From Dinoroseobacter sp039192165 (GTDB lineage: Bacteria > Pseudomonadota > Alphaproteobacteria > Rhodobacterales > Rhodobacteraceae): a stretch of DNA of 64,000 nucleotides. The position numbers and the translations under genes are program-made. How positions within the stretch are numbered: position 1 is the stretch's first letter; each line of letters opens with the position of its first letter. The notes beneath the pieces were generated by a model. It was not told the DNA's origin and ran no database searches. It saw nothing but the letters and a program-made list of their open reading frames with translations. The stretch covers positions 124,001 through 188,000 of the forward strand of contig JBCCXD010000005.1 in assembly GCA_039192165.1 (NCBI GenBank), written 5' to 3'. Shown one piece after another: positions 24,418 to 31,936 of the stretch.

Positions 24418-25332
24418 ATGATCATTTGCGCGGGCGAAGCCCTGATCGACATGCTGCCGCGCAAGGTCGGGGCCGATACAGCCTTCTTGCCCGTCGCGGG
24501 CGGCTCTGTGTTCAACACAGCCATCGCCTTGGGCAGACTGGGCGCAGACGTGGGAATGAGCACTGGCCTGTCTCGGGACCTTTTCGGTGAGATGCTGCTG
24601 AGTGGACTTGTTGCCAGCGGCGTCGACGCAACCGAAGTTCTTTTCTTCGACCGACCCACCACACTGGCCTTTGTGACACTGGTAGATGGTCAAGCCCGCT
24701 ACGCGTTCTATGACGAGAACACGGCCGGACGCATGCTGCTTCCTGACGATATGCCGGATCTTCCCGACGCCGCGCAAGCGCTGTTCGTGGGCGGCATCAG
24801 CCTTGCTGTGGAACCCTGCGCTGCTGCATACGAAGCGCTGGTCGCCCGGGCCGGCGATCGCGTAGTGATGCTCGACCCGAATGTACGGCCTGACTTTGTG
24901 GCCGATGAAGCTGTCTTCCGTGCACGGATGGATCGTCTGGTGGCGCGCGCCGATATCGTCAAGGTCTCCGACGAAGATCTCGAATGGATCACGGGAAGTC
25001 GGGACGTGCAGAGCGGCGCAACGGACCTGCTCGTGCGCGGCGTGAAGGTCGTTCTGGTCACCGAAGGCGCAGACGGGGCGCGCGCCATAACAGGGCGCGG
25101 CGAGGTCAGAGTTCCTGGCCGCAAAGCTGAGGTGGTCGATACCGTAGGCGCCGGAGATACCTTCAACGCAGGCTTCCTGGCGGCTCTGGAAAGGGCCGCG
25201 CTTCTGTCGCGCGACGCGATTGCTGATCTTAACGAGGCGCACTTGCGCGACGCCCTCGAACTCGGCGCGCAGGCCGCTGCGATTACCGTCAGTCGCGCAG
25301 GCGCAAACCCGCCCTGGGAAGATGAACTGTGA
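24418..25332 (+). CDS. PfkB-family carbohydrate kinase (fructokinase-like)
   Basis: 304 residues. PfkB signatures: N-terminal GGSVFNTAIALGRLGADVG and C-terminal VDTVGAGDTFNAGFLAAL, with the catalytic Asp and anion hole in GAGD. The first residues IICAGEALIDMLP are typical of fructokinase-type sugar kinases; substrate (fructose, 2-keto-3-deoxygluconate, ribose) is not certain. The stop overlaps the dtd GTG start by 4 bp. Confidence 0.9.
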   Translation: MIICAGEALIDMLPRKVGADTAFLPVAGGSVFNTAIALGRLGADVGMSTGLSRDLFGEMLLSGLVASGVDATEVLFFDRPTTLAFVTLVDGQARYAFYDENTAGRMLLPDDMPDLPDAAQALFVGGISLAVEPCAAAYEALVARAGDRVVMLDPNVRPDFVADEAVFRARMDRLVARADIVKVSDEDLEWITGSRDVQSGATDLLVRGVKVVLVTEGADGARAITGRGEVRVPGRKAEVVDTVGAGDTFNAGFLAALERAALLSRDAIADLNEAHLRDALELGAQAAAITVSRAGANPPWEDEL

Positions 25333-25775
25333 GGGCCCTGGTCCAGCGGGTCAGCAAAGCCAGTGTGGCGGTCAATGGTGAAATTGTAGGAGAAATCGGA
25401 CCAGGTTTGCTGGTGCTGGTCTGCGCGATGGAGACCGACTCTGCGGATATCGTCCCCGCGCTTGCCGCGAAAGTCGCAAAGCTGCGGATCTTCAAAGATG
25501 AAGAAGGCAAAATGAACCGGTCGGTCCTCGACATTCAGGGCAGCGCCTTGGTGGTGAGCCAGTTTACTCTCGCTGCCGATACGCGCCGCGGCAATCGCCC
25601 AGGTTTTTCCAGCTCCGCCTCTCCAGGTGTTGCAGAAGCGCTTTATCGACAGTTTGCGACCGCTTTGAACGCATTAGGCGTGCCTGCTCAGACCGGGGTT
25701 TTTGCTGCCGACATGCAGGTCAGCCTTGTCAATGATGGCCCTGTCACGATCTGGCTGGACACAGATCGGAATTAA
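25329..25775 (+). CDS. dtd: D-aminoacyl-tRNA deacylase
   Basis: 148 residues from GTG 25329 (GTGA overlap with the kinase stop). DTD fold signatures: RALVQRVSKASVAVNGE at the N terminus, SQFTLAADTRRGNRPGF (SQFTL motif) and a C-terminal GVFAADMQVSLVNDGPVTIWLD with the cross-subunit Gly-cisPro-like NDGPVT segment. It removes D-amino acids mischarged on tRNA. Confidence 0.96.
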   Translation: MRALVQRVSKASVAVNGEIVGEIGPGLLVLVCAMETDSADIVPALAAKVAKLRIFKDEEGKMNRSVLDIQGSALVVSQFTLAADTRRGNRPGFSSSASPGVAEALYRQFATALNALGVPAQTGVFAADMQVSLVNDGPVTIWLDTDRN

Positions 25776-25821
25776 TCTGTTTTCAAAAGCGGCTTTGTGC
25801 GGAAATTTGCCTCTGAAGGCG

Positions 25822-26751
25822 GTGAAATCGGGCGCAATTGAGGCGTTAACTTGGCTTCAAGTAGTCAGGCTGTTTAAGTGGCGATGGCTGAAGAAGGACA
25901 CCGCTTTGCCCGATCTCGGACTTTCCCAACTGTTGACTGGCGTACAGGATTTTGTTTTCGCCTCAGCGGTCGTGACCGCTGGTCTCGGCGGTTCGGGACT
26001 GTCCGAGATCGCTGCAGACGGCGACGTTCTCCCACGTGAAGGCGCGGCATTCGAACGCATTTTTCTGTCTGCCGATATAGAACCGGAATTCACTGGGGAG
26101 AAGCGTTCGCAAAGGGTGGAAGCAAAAGAAAGCTCCGCCAGCGATGACGCGAATTTTGCGGGCCAGACGCTCTGGTATTCCTTTTCAGTTTTTCTTGAGC
26201 CGAACAGTGTATTGCCGGCCCCGGCCGCGAACGGAAAACATGCGAAACTGTCTGTCGCACAGTTCCATCAACGCGACGCCGAAGGTCGATCCGACAAGCC
26301 AGCCTTGATGTTTTATGTCCAGCCGAATGGCGATCTGGTCGCGCAGTTCGAAAAAGCCGTTGGCAAGCGTGCCTATACGCTGGTGGACGGCGGAAAATTA
26401 GGCAACGACGCGCTGGGGCAATGGATCGACGTGATCGTGGGTGCCAAATGGGGCCATGAGGATGCCTGGACCGAGTTCTGGGTGCGCAAGGGCAGCGCTC
26501 CAGACTATACACCGATTGCACGAGACTATGGGCCAAACACGTCCACCGGCCATCTGTTCTTCAAGTATGGGCTTTATCGCTCATTCGTTGAACGGGATGC
26601 ACGGCTTTCCGGCACAGACGGGCTGGCTTATTTCGACGCTGTTCGCCGCGCCACGAGTTTCGAAGCCGTGCGTCTGCCTCCCCCTTCTGACTATGCGTAC
26701 CGCGCACCCAGTGAACACCCCCTCGACATGCGTGTGGCTGAGCTGCGCTAG
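25822..26751 (+). CDS. Heparin-lyase-I-like polysaccharide lyase family protein
   Basis: 309 residues from GTG 25822; the frame is open back into dtd (25702), and the first ATGs there lie inside dtd. AAGG sits just upstream. The N terminus (about 1-60) contains a hydrophobic stretch (QDFVFASAVVTAGLGG) that could be an anchor; there is no clear cleavage site. The body resembles the beta-jellyroll heparin lyase I/PL7-like family: LWYSFSVFLEP, QWIDVIVGAKWG, EFWVRKG, GHLFFKYGLYRS and LAYFDAVRRA. Substrate (a uronate-containing polymer) is unknown, and an eroded catalytic site is possible. The start codon is uncertain. Confidence 0.7.
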   Translation: MKSGAIEALTWLQVVRLFKWRWLKKDTALPDLGLSQLLTGVQDFVFASAVVTAGLGGSGLSEIAADGDVLPREGAAFERIFLSADIEPEFTGEKRSQRVEAKESSASDDANFAGQTLWYSFSVFLEPNSVLPAPAANGKHAKLSVAQFHQRDAEGRSDKPALMFYVQPNGDLVAQFEKAVGKRAYTLVDGGKLGNDALGQWIDVIVGAKWGHEDAWTEFWVRKGSAPDYTPIARDYGPNTSTGHLFFKYGLYRSFVERDARLSGTDGLAYFDAVRRATSFEAVRLPPPSDYAYRAPSEHPLDMRVAELR

Positions 26752-26832
26752 AACGTCTATGCGGCCTCCAGGGGATCACCACTCTGTTGGTACACCTCGC
26801 CTGAGGCGATACACGGAAAAAACCTCATGCGC

Positions 26833-26855
26833 CCGGCCCATCTCGCAAGGGCCGG
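26833..26855. other. GC-rich hairpin between convergent genes
   Basis: CCGGCCC and GGGCCGG form a 7-bp stem with a 9-nt loop between the lyase-like gene and convergent soxF. No T-run follows immediately on either strand; on the minus strand a run of six T follows about 10 nt after the stem. A weak bidirectional terminator or an incidental repeat. Confidence 0.35.
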
Positions 26856-26869
26856 ACACACTGTGAGCC

Positions 26870-28135
26870 CTAGCCGAACATGTCTGACGTTATGCCGGCA
26901 TACCAACCAAGGCTTTCCTCATATGTCGCTTTTCGCAAGGCAGCGTCCTCTCCGGTTTCTGAAATGAACCCAGAAGTTCTGGCGATCTTTTCCTCGGTCG
27001 CCTCATATGACGCACCGACTTTCACGCCGTCGTCGGTCTCGATCAGCGACCAGCAGGTGTTGGAGAATTTCGCCGGGAAAACACGCGATCCTGTCAACGC
27101 CCCGCGCACAGCCATAGCCGCAACCTTGGCTTGGCTGTTGGCGGAGTAGCCGGATTTTGGCATATCACCCTGCTGGCTCGCATCGCCCAGAACGTGAATG
27201 TTCTCGTCCATGCGGCTTTGCATCGTTGCTGGTACCACAGGCGCCCAGCCCGCCTCATTTGTAATGCCGGCGAGCTCGGCTATGCGGCCGGCTTTTTGAC
27301 CTGGAATCACATTGCAGACATCGACCTTCTCGACCTCGCCATCGATAACGACCTCCATCGCATCCGGGCGTAACTCAATGATATCGCCGCCAAAATCGGG
27401 GCCAACGCGTTCGATCATACCGCCATAGTGGTTGTTCCACCCTTCTTCAAAAAGCCCTTGCTTGGAGAATTTCTCCTTAGGATCGACGATCAGAATTTTC
27501 GCAGTCGGATTTGTGTTCTTGAGTGTGTGCGCAACCATCGAAACCCGCTCATATGGGCCCGGTGGACAGCGATACGGGTTAGGAGGAGCAACCATGCAAT
27601 AGGTACCGCCTTCGGGCATCGCTTCGATCTGAGACTTGAGCAGCTGTGCTTGTGTGCCGCCTTTGTAGGCGTGAGGCATCGCATCCTGATCGGCCAGTGT
27701 CCATCCCGGCACGGTGTCTTCCCTGAAGTCGATACCCGGGCTAAGGATCAGGCGGTCATACGGCAGCAAACCGCCCCCCGCCAGGGCAACTGACTTCGCG
27801 TCGCGGTCCACGCCAATCGCCCAGTCATGGACAACGTTGATGCCATACTCGGCGGCAAGTTTGCCGTAGCCATGCCCGAGATCGTCGTAGCTCTTGAAGC
27901 CGCCAAGATAGAGGTTCGAAAAGAAACAGGTGTAATAGGTGCGCGTGGGCTCTACCAGGGTCACATCAATGGCGCCCTGGCTGTCTTTGGCAATGTAGCG
28001 TGCAGCAGTTGCGCCGCCTGCCCCGCCACCGATCACAACCACCCGTGGCCTGCCTTGGGCGCCCAGCATCGGCGCAGCAAGCGTTGCGGATACGGCCAGT
28101 GTGGTCCCGAGAAATCCTCGGCGTGAAAGTGTCAT
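26870..28135 (-). CDS. soxF: Sulfide dehydrogenase flavoprotein (flavocytochrome c, SoxF type)
   Basis: 421 residues from ATG 28135 (GGGGAG 9 nt upstream). The N terminus has a twin-arginine signal (SRRGFLGTTLAVSATLAAP). The FAD-binding motif VVVIGGGAGGATAARYIA follows, then YYTCFFSNLYLGG (redox Cys) and CPPGPYER, and a C-terminal FCSD flavin-binding domain (FSNTCWSLIETDDGVKVGASYE), together diagnostic of flavocytochrome c sulfide dehydrogenase. Exported with or beside its cytochrome partner soxE, 40 bp upstream. It oxidises sulfide to polysulfide or sulfur in the periplasm. Confidence 0.92.
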   Translation of the reverse strand: MTLSRRGFLGTTLAVSATLAAPMLGAQGRPRVVVIGGGAGGATAARYIAKDSQGAIDVTLVEPTRTYYTCFFSNLYLGGFKSYDDLGHGYGKLAAEYGINVVHDWAIGVDRDAKSVALAGGGLLPYDRLILSPGIDFREDTVPGWTLADQDAMPHAYKGGTQAQLLKSQIEAMPEGGTYCMVAPPNPYRCPPGPYERVSMVAHTLKNTNPTAKILIVDPKEKFSKQGLFEEGWNNHYGGMIERVGPDFGGDIIELRPDAMEVVIDGEVEKVDVCNVIPGQKAGRIAELAGITNEAGWAPVVPATMQSRMDENIHVLGDASQQGDMPKSGYSANSQAKVAAMAVRGALTGSRVFPAKFSNTCWSLIETDDGVKVGASYEATEEKIARTSGFISETGEDAALRKATYEESLGWYAGITSDMFG

Positions 28136-28175
28136 AATCAATTTCTCCCCTATTGCGTTCCGTCCGACTCAGATG

Positions 28176-28922
28176 TCAGTCGGGCTCTTTAAAGTATGCG
28201 GCCAAGGCCGCGATTTCTTCGTCGCCAAGCCGGCCAGCGATCATTTGCATGACCGGGTTCGGCCGGATTCCTTGTTTGTACGAGTGCAACGCGATAACAA
28301 ACTCTTCTTCGGGCCAATTGGTAATTGAAGGTATGCCCTGATAGGATCCGTCCGCCTGATGGCAGGTTATGCACTCAGCAGACAAATATGCCCCGTACTC
28401 CCGGTCCCCGGGTATGGCCAGAATTTCTGGTGCGAGTTCGGGTAGACTATGGCTTGCGGTGCGCTGTGCGCCCAAAAGAGGTTTCGGCGAAGCTGAGCGG
28501 GCTTGCATGACTACCAGAACACCCGCTTGGTCCGGCAGAAGAGTCGATGCCCGATAGTCCACCCGCGTATAAGACGGAAGACGGTCCAAGACACGAGGAG
28601 CCGCGTTGCTTGTTTCGAATTTCAAGGCGAGCGTTTCATCAGCACGGTGTTTTTTCTCGTCTGAGTAAAGCAGCTCTTTAACGGTGCCCTTTGGTTGAGA
28701 AAAAATATCATCAAGTCGCTGCGTCGGATCGGTTTCCGAGCAATATCCGCCGGGTTGGCAGAACTTGAATTGGACCAGCATTTGCGCGCCGCGTTCTGCA
28801 GCATCCGCCCAACCGCCGAATTGAAGGGAGCACAGTCCGAGGGCGACCAAAAAATCAAAAAATCTGCGGTCTCTTCCCTTGTCTGGGATCATTTTGAGCC
28901 AAGGTCTACGCAATAAGTGCAT
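28176..28922 (-). CDS. soxE: SoxE-type c cytochrome of flavocytochrome c sulfide dehydrogenase
   Basis: 248 residues from ATG 28922 (GAGGAG 5 nt upstream). A Sec signal ends near residue 40 (VALGLCSLQFGGWADA). One heme site, CITCH, lies near residue 185 with a downstream Met (QMIAG) as candidate axial ligand, in a cytochrome c domain (YLSAECITCHQADGSYQGIP, GDEEIAALAAYF). The N-terminal half has no second CxxCH (KFCQPGGYC is not one), so it is monoheme; some SoxE relatives are diheme. The linkage to SoxF gives the function. Confidence 0.82.
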   Translation of the reverse strand: MHLLRRPWLKMIPDKGRDRRFFDFLVALGLCSLQFGGWADAAERGAQMLVQFKFCQPGGYCSETDPTQRLDDIFSQPKGTVKELLYSDEKKHRADETLALKFETSNAAPRVLDRLPSYTRVDYRASTLLPDQAGVLVVMQARSASPKPLLGAQRTASHSLPELAPEILAIPGDREYGAYLSAECITCHQADGSYQGIPSITNWPEEEFVIALHSYKQGIRPNPVMQMIAGRLGDEEIAALAAYFKEPD

Positions 28923-28996
28923 CAAGCTCCTCGTCCTTGCACACTCCATTAAAGAACACTTTGGAGTGCGGGATAAAGCCCTAAGGATTAGCGACG

Positions 28997-29019
28997 AGAA
29001 AAAGAAAGGGCCTGGCCCT
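28997..29019 (-). terminator. Terminator-like hairpin after soxZ
   Basis: On the minus strand, AGGGC-CAG-GCCCT forms a 5-bp stem with a 3-nt loop, followed by TTTCTTTTTCTC. It lies about 110 bp after the soxZ stop and about 75 bp before soxE, so it may separate or attenuate soxYZ from soxEF. Confidence 0.55.
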
Positions 29020-29129
29020 GTGAGCGGACCCGAATTGTAGCTGTCTATCAGGGTACGGACGCACTTGATCTCAGCCGCCCCTTTTTTCGAATGATCACGG
29101 TTTTCGCTGAGCCGAAGGCAGCTCTGTCC

Positions 29130-29459
29130 CTAGGAGAGTGCTATGGACTTGGATGCGGTGTACACAGAACCGTCGTCGTCGTACCAGGTAAACACGAACT
29201 CGCCCGCGCTTGGGATCTTTGCGTCAAACTGAAAGTACGGGTTCGCGGAGATGCCCGGCTCCATCGCTACATCGATGACGCTCTCGCCATTAAACTCCGC
29301 AGTGAAGCGGTTGATAATCGAACGGGGGATCAACTTTCCGTCTTTGTCTCTGCGCTGTCCTGACTCCATTCTGTGGCTGATCAGGGTCTTGATCGTAACA
29401 GTCTCACCAGCGGAGGCAGACTTTGGAAGTTTAACACGGGGTTTCACATCTTGAGCCAT
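29130..29459 (-). CDS. soxZ: Thiosulfate oxidation carrier complex protein SoxZ
   Basis: 109 residues, no signal peptide (SoxZ travels with SoxY). Matches SoxZ throughout: PRVKLPKSASAGETVTIKTLISH, MESGQRRDKDGKLIPR, FTAEFNG and a C-terminal FTWYDDDGSVYTASKSIAL. It stabilises SoxY, the carrier of sulfur substrates in the periplasm. 20 bp downstream of soxY. Confidence 0.97.
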   Translation of the reverse strand: MAQDVKPRVKLPKSASAGETVTIKTLISHRMESGQRRDKDGKLIPRSIINRFTAEFNGESVIDVAMEPGISANPYFQFDAKIPSAGEFVFTWYDDDGSVYTASKSIALS

Positions 29460-29479
29460 TTTCTGGACCTCCTCTTCAG

Positions 29480-29896
29480 TCAGCTGCCGCAGCCGCCGAC
29501 GGTCACTGTCACACTGTGACTGTCGCGAACGAATGAGCCGTCCGACATTTTCGCCACGGCCACAACGGTCTGCGAACCTGCAAGGCGGATCCGAGTTGAG
29601 GCAGCCTGCTCACCCGCCAACGCCCCGAAAGAAAACCTCGCAACCGGAGGCACAGGATTTCCAAGGGCCAGGACCATAATCTCGGTGGCGCCGGGCGCAT
29701 TCACACTGATTGGAACCGCGTTTCCGTTCTCAGCAATTTCAGGGATGGTAAGCGTCACTCCCCCAGTACCGACATCCGCGCCGCCCGTGAAAGCCTCAAG
29801 CGCACTCTCTGCGGTCGCAAATCCCGTGGATGGCAAAGCCAAGACCAATGCAGTACCAGCGCCAATAGCCAGGGTATCTCGTCTCGTTAGGGTCAT
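29480..29896 (-). CDS. soxY: Thiosulfate oxidation carrier protein SoxY
   Basis: 138 residues from ATG 29896 (AGGAGGAG upstream). N-terminal twin-arginine signal (LTRRDTLAIGAGTALVLALP). The C terminus ends in VTVTVGGCGS, the SoxY swinging arm whose Cys carries the substrate (usual ending GGCGG, here GGCGS). Co-transported with SoxZ. soxX, soxA and soxB are not in this window. Confidence 0.95.
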   Translation of the reverse strand: MTLTRRDTLAIGAGTALVLALPSTGFATAESALEAFTGGADVGTGGVTLTIPEIAENGNAVPISVNAPGATEIMVLALGNPVPPVARFSFGALAGEQAASTRIRLAGSQTVVAVAKMSDGSFVRDSHSVTVTVGGCGS

Positions 29897-30259
29897 CCTG
29901 TAGCTCCTCCTGTAGAGAACTCCGCTTGGATTGCTCGCTCGTGCTCGTCTGTCCGCTGACGATGCACCTAATCTCAGCATCTTGCCAACACCGATGCAAC
30001 TCAGGGCGTTGCGGCTTTGCCAGTATGTACGCCACTTGGGTGAACCCAGCGCGTCCGTCGAGTTACTGCTGCCGCCGTAGTGCCTATAGACATGTCGTAT
30101 ATGTTCGCAACTGCCTACAAAACAACATCTGGGATCGAAAAAACGTGCTTCCTGAAGAAACGGGGGTGAGTTTAGCCCCGATATGTCGACAGGCACCAGC
30201 TCTAAGGGTCGAAAGGTCCTCTTACTTTAAGCGTACCCGCCAAAGGAAGAGATCGAAGG
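29897..30259. promoter_or_regulatory. soxY upstream intergenic region
   Basis: 363 bp between the GGDEF gene end and soxY, which are on the same strand. No gene with family resemblance is seen; an in-frame extension of soxY to 30196 is unlikely because the Tat signal starts at 29896. It contains an imperfect dyad ACAT-N7-ATGT near 30091-30105. It presumably contains the soxYZ promoter. Confidence 0.4.
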
Positions 30260-31300
30260 TCAGGGCGCCAGAAGAAGGTCGGAAGAAAGCTCACCCCCGG
30301 GCCCAGGCACAAAGGAATGCTGTGCACGCCCACTTCGCTTGGAAACATAGGTGGCCTCATCGGCATCCGAGAGGAGCTTATCAACCTCAGGGGGGTCATA
30401 GAACGAAGACAGTGTAATGCCAATGCTGGCGGAAATACGCGCGGTCTCCCCTTCGAAGTCAATTGGTTCTTCGAGTTTTCCAATAATCCGTTCAGCGATG
30501 CGTCCCAGCAGTCCCTTGTCGTCGCAGTCTCGGATCAGCAAAACAAACTCATCCCCACCAACGCGGCAGACAACGTCATCCCCGCGTGTCTCCGTGCGCA
30601 AAACATCTGCGACTTTCAAAAGAACTGCGTCGCCGGCGGCGTGGCCAAGCGTATCATTGACCGCTTTGAAGTGATCAAGATCGAGATGCATAACACCAAA
30701 GCCGACACGACCCGGGGCAGCAACCAGGTCCTCGAGCGCGGCGTCCATAGCGCGTCGGTTGTTCAATCCGGTCAAGGTGTCGGTCAAGGCCCGACGTTCA
30801 GCTTCACGTTTGGCCTGCTGGAGCTTTTCATTCAGTGAGCGCGACTCCGCCATTACAGCGGCATTTGCTTCGATCAGATAGAGCATTTCGACCGCGAGGT
30901 CCGAGGCCGCGAAGTCTCCTATATCAAGCTTAAAGCGCCGAACAGCTTCCTGCACGGAAATACCGAACGATAGGTTCAAAAATGCGCCACTCCCAGAAGG
31001 CAATGCAGTAGCCACGCCCTTCAGCGACAAACCAGGCACATCCCGCAAGACGACCTTGATTTGCACCGAGTTCAGGTTCAGAACCTCCTCGATCGAACAC
31101 AGTTCTCGCGGTCGGCGAAACTCCAGAACCTCAAACAGGAGCTGCCCTTCAACCCGACTTTGATCGGTGATCCGCCGAAGTGCGCGCCCCACATGGAGGA
31201 TATGCCCTGTTGCACCCATCCAGAGATGCATGGGCATCAGGTCGTCTAGGATGTTGGCCGGCAAGTTGAGAAAGCTTGTGTCGTTGCTACTTGGCGTCAT
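30260..31300 (-). CDS. Diguanylate cyclase with PAS-like (HNOBA-type) sensory part
   Basis: 346 residues. The N-terminal region (about 10-135) resembles the PAS-like H-NOX-associated domain; a coiled coil follows (145-170), then a GGDEF domain (172-335) with active-site GGDEF at 248-252 and an RxxD inhibitory site (RGDD, 239-242), five residues before it. So an active, product-inhibited c-di-GMP synthase is predicted, cytosolic. Its ATG overlaps the H-NOX stop by 4 bp, the common H-NOX/DGC arrangement, which implies gas or redox control of c-di-GMP. Confidence 0.9.
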   Translation of the reverse strand: MTPSSNDTSFLNLPANILDDLMPMHLWMGATGHILHVGRALRRITDQSRVEGQLLFEVLEFRRPRELCSIEEVLNLNSVQIKVVLRDVPGLSLKGVATALPSGSGAFLNLSFGISVQEAVRRFKLDIGDFAASDLAVEMLYLIEANAAVMAESRSLNEKLQQAKREAERRALTDTLTGLNNRRAMDAALEDLVAAPGRVGFGVMHLDLDHFKAVNDTLGHAAGDAVLLKVADVLRTETRGDDVVCRVGGDEFVLLIRDCDDKGLLGRIAERIIGKLEEPIDFEGETARISASIGITLSSFYDPPEVDKLLSDADEATYVSKRSGRAQHSFVPGPGGELSSDLLLAP

Positions 31301-31881
31301 GCAGGAGCTCCCAGATCAAACTCCCGTCCTTCCGAAAACGCACGGTCAAGAACGGCGATCTCTATGGTTGGGTGACCATTCCCATCCTCTGCCACCTCAG
31401 TAAATGCCAATGCTCCATAGTCATCTGCCATGGCGCGCAGAATGCCCGAAATAACAAAGATCCCGTCTTTGCGATGCCATTCATAGGCAATTTGATATCG
31501 CTTTTCGGCTAGAGGTTTGAGTTCAAGCGCCGGAACATCGAGACCTGGAACCGCCAAGCGGGCGCGCCCCCTGAGATCTTCCAGCGCGTTCAGAAAATCC
31601 GAAAAACTGGCCCCACAGAACCGCAGCAAACGGCGCAGCGCCGGCCTCTCCGGATGGGAAATGATGTACGTGCCCATATCTTCGAGGATGGTCGCGCTGG
31701 GTTTGTCGAGCTCCTGGCATGCCGCTTCCAGTGTCTGGTCGAAGACCTTCTCAGGATAGTAGAGCATGGTTTCGAATTGTGCATCCGGTACTCCGGCCTG
31801 TTCGGCAATACGCAACCAAACCTCGCCACCATATGTGTCTTCCAGGAAGCGCTGTATCGACTTGGTAATCAGCCCATGCAT
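31297..31881 (-). CDS. H-NOX (heme NO-binding) family protein lacking the proximal histidine
   Basis: 194 residues from ATG 31881 (MHGLITKSIQRFLEDTYG), overlapping the downstream GGDEF gene by 4 bp. The fold aligns through GEVWLRIAEQAGV, YPEKVFDQTLEAACQELDK, GASFSDFLNALEDL, then the C-terminal beta region. The canonical proximal heme ligand (LxxLH) is Arg104 here (EDLRGR), and the Y-x-S-x-R heme-propionate motif is Tyr133-x-Trp-x-Arg137. So Tyr and Arg are kept, but Ser and His are lost. Heme binding by the normal mode is unlikely; another ligand or a signal-independent role is possible. Confidence 0.85.
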   Translation of the reverse strand: MHGLITKSIQRFLEDTYGGEVWLRIAEQAGVPDAQFETMLYYPEKVFDQTLEAACQELDKPSATILEDMGTYIISHPERPALRRLLRFCGASFSDFLNALEDLRGRARLAVPGLDVPALELKPLAEKRYQIAYEWHRKDGIFVISGILRAMADDYGALAFTEVAEDGNGHPTIEIAVLDRAFSEGREFDLGAPA

Positions 31882-31936
31882 GTCGGTCTCTCCATAGGGC
31901 GACCCTAAGCGGGAGAGTGTTAACAAAGCTCCAATT

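Noticed and set aside
23347..25242. A 631-codon open frame on the minus strand
   Set aside because: It lies wholly opposite the zinc-ribbon and PfkB genes, whose products show clear family motifs; the minus frame has no recognisable domain. Long antisense frames are common at this GC content.
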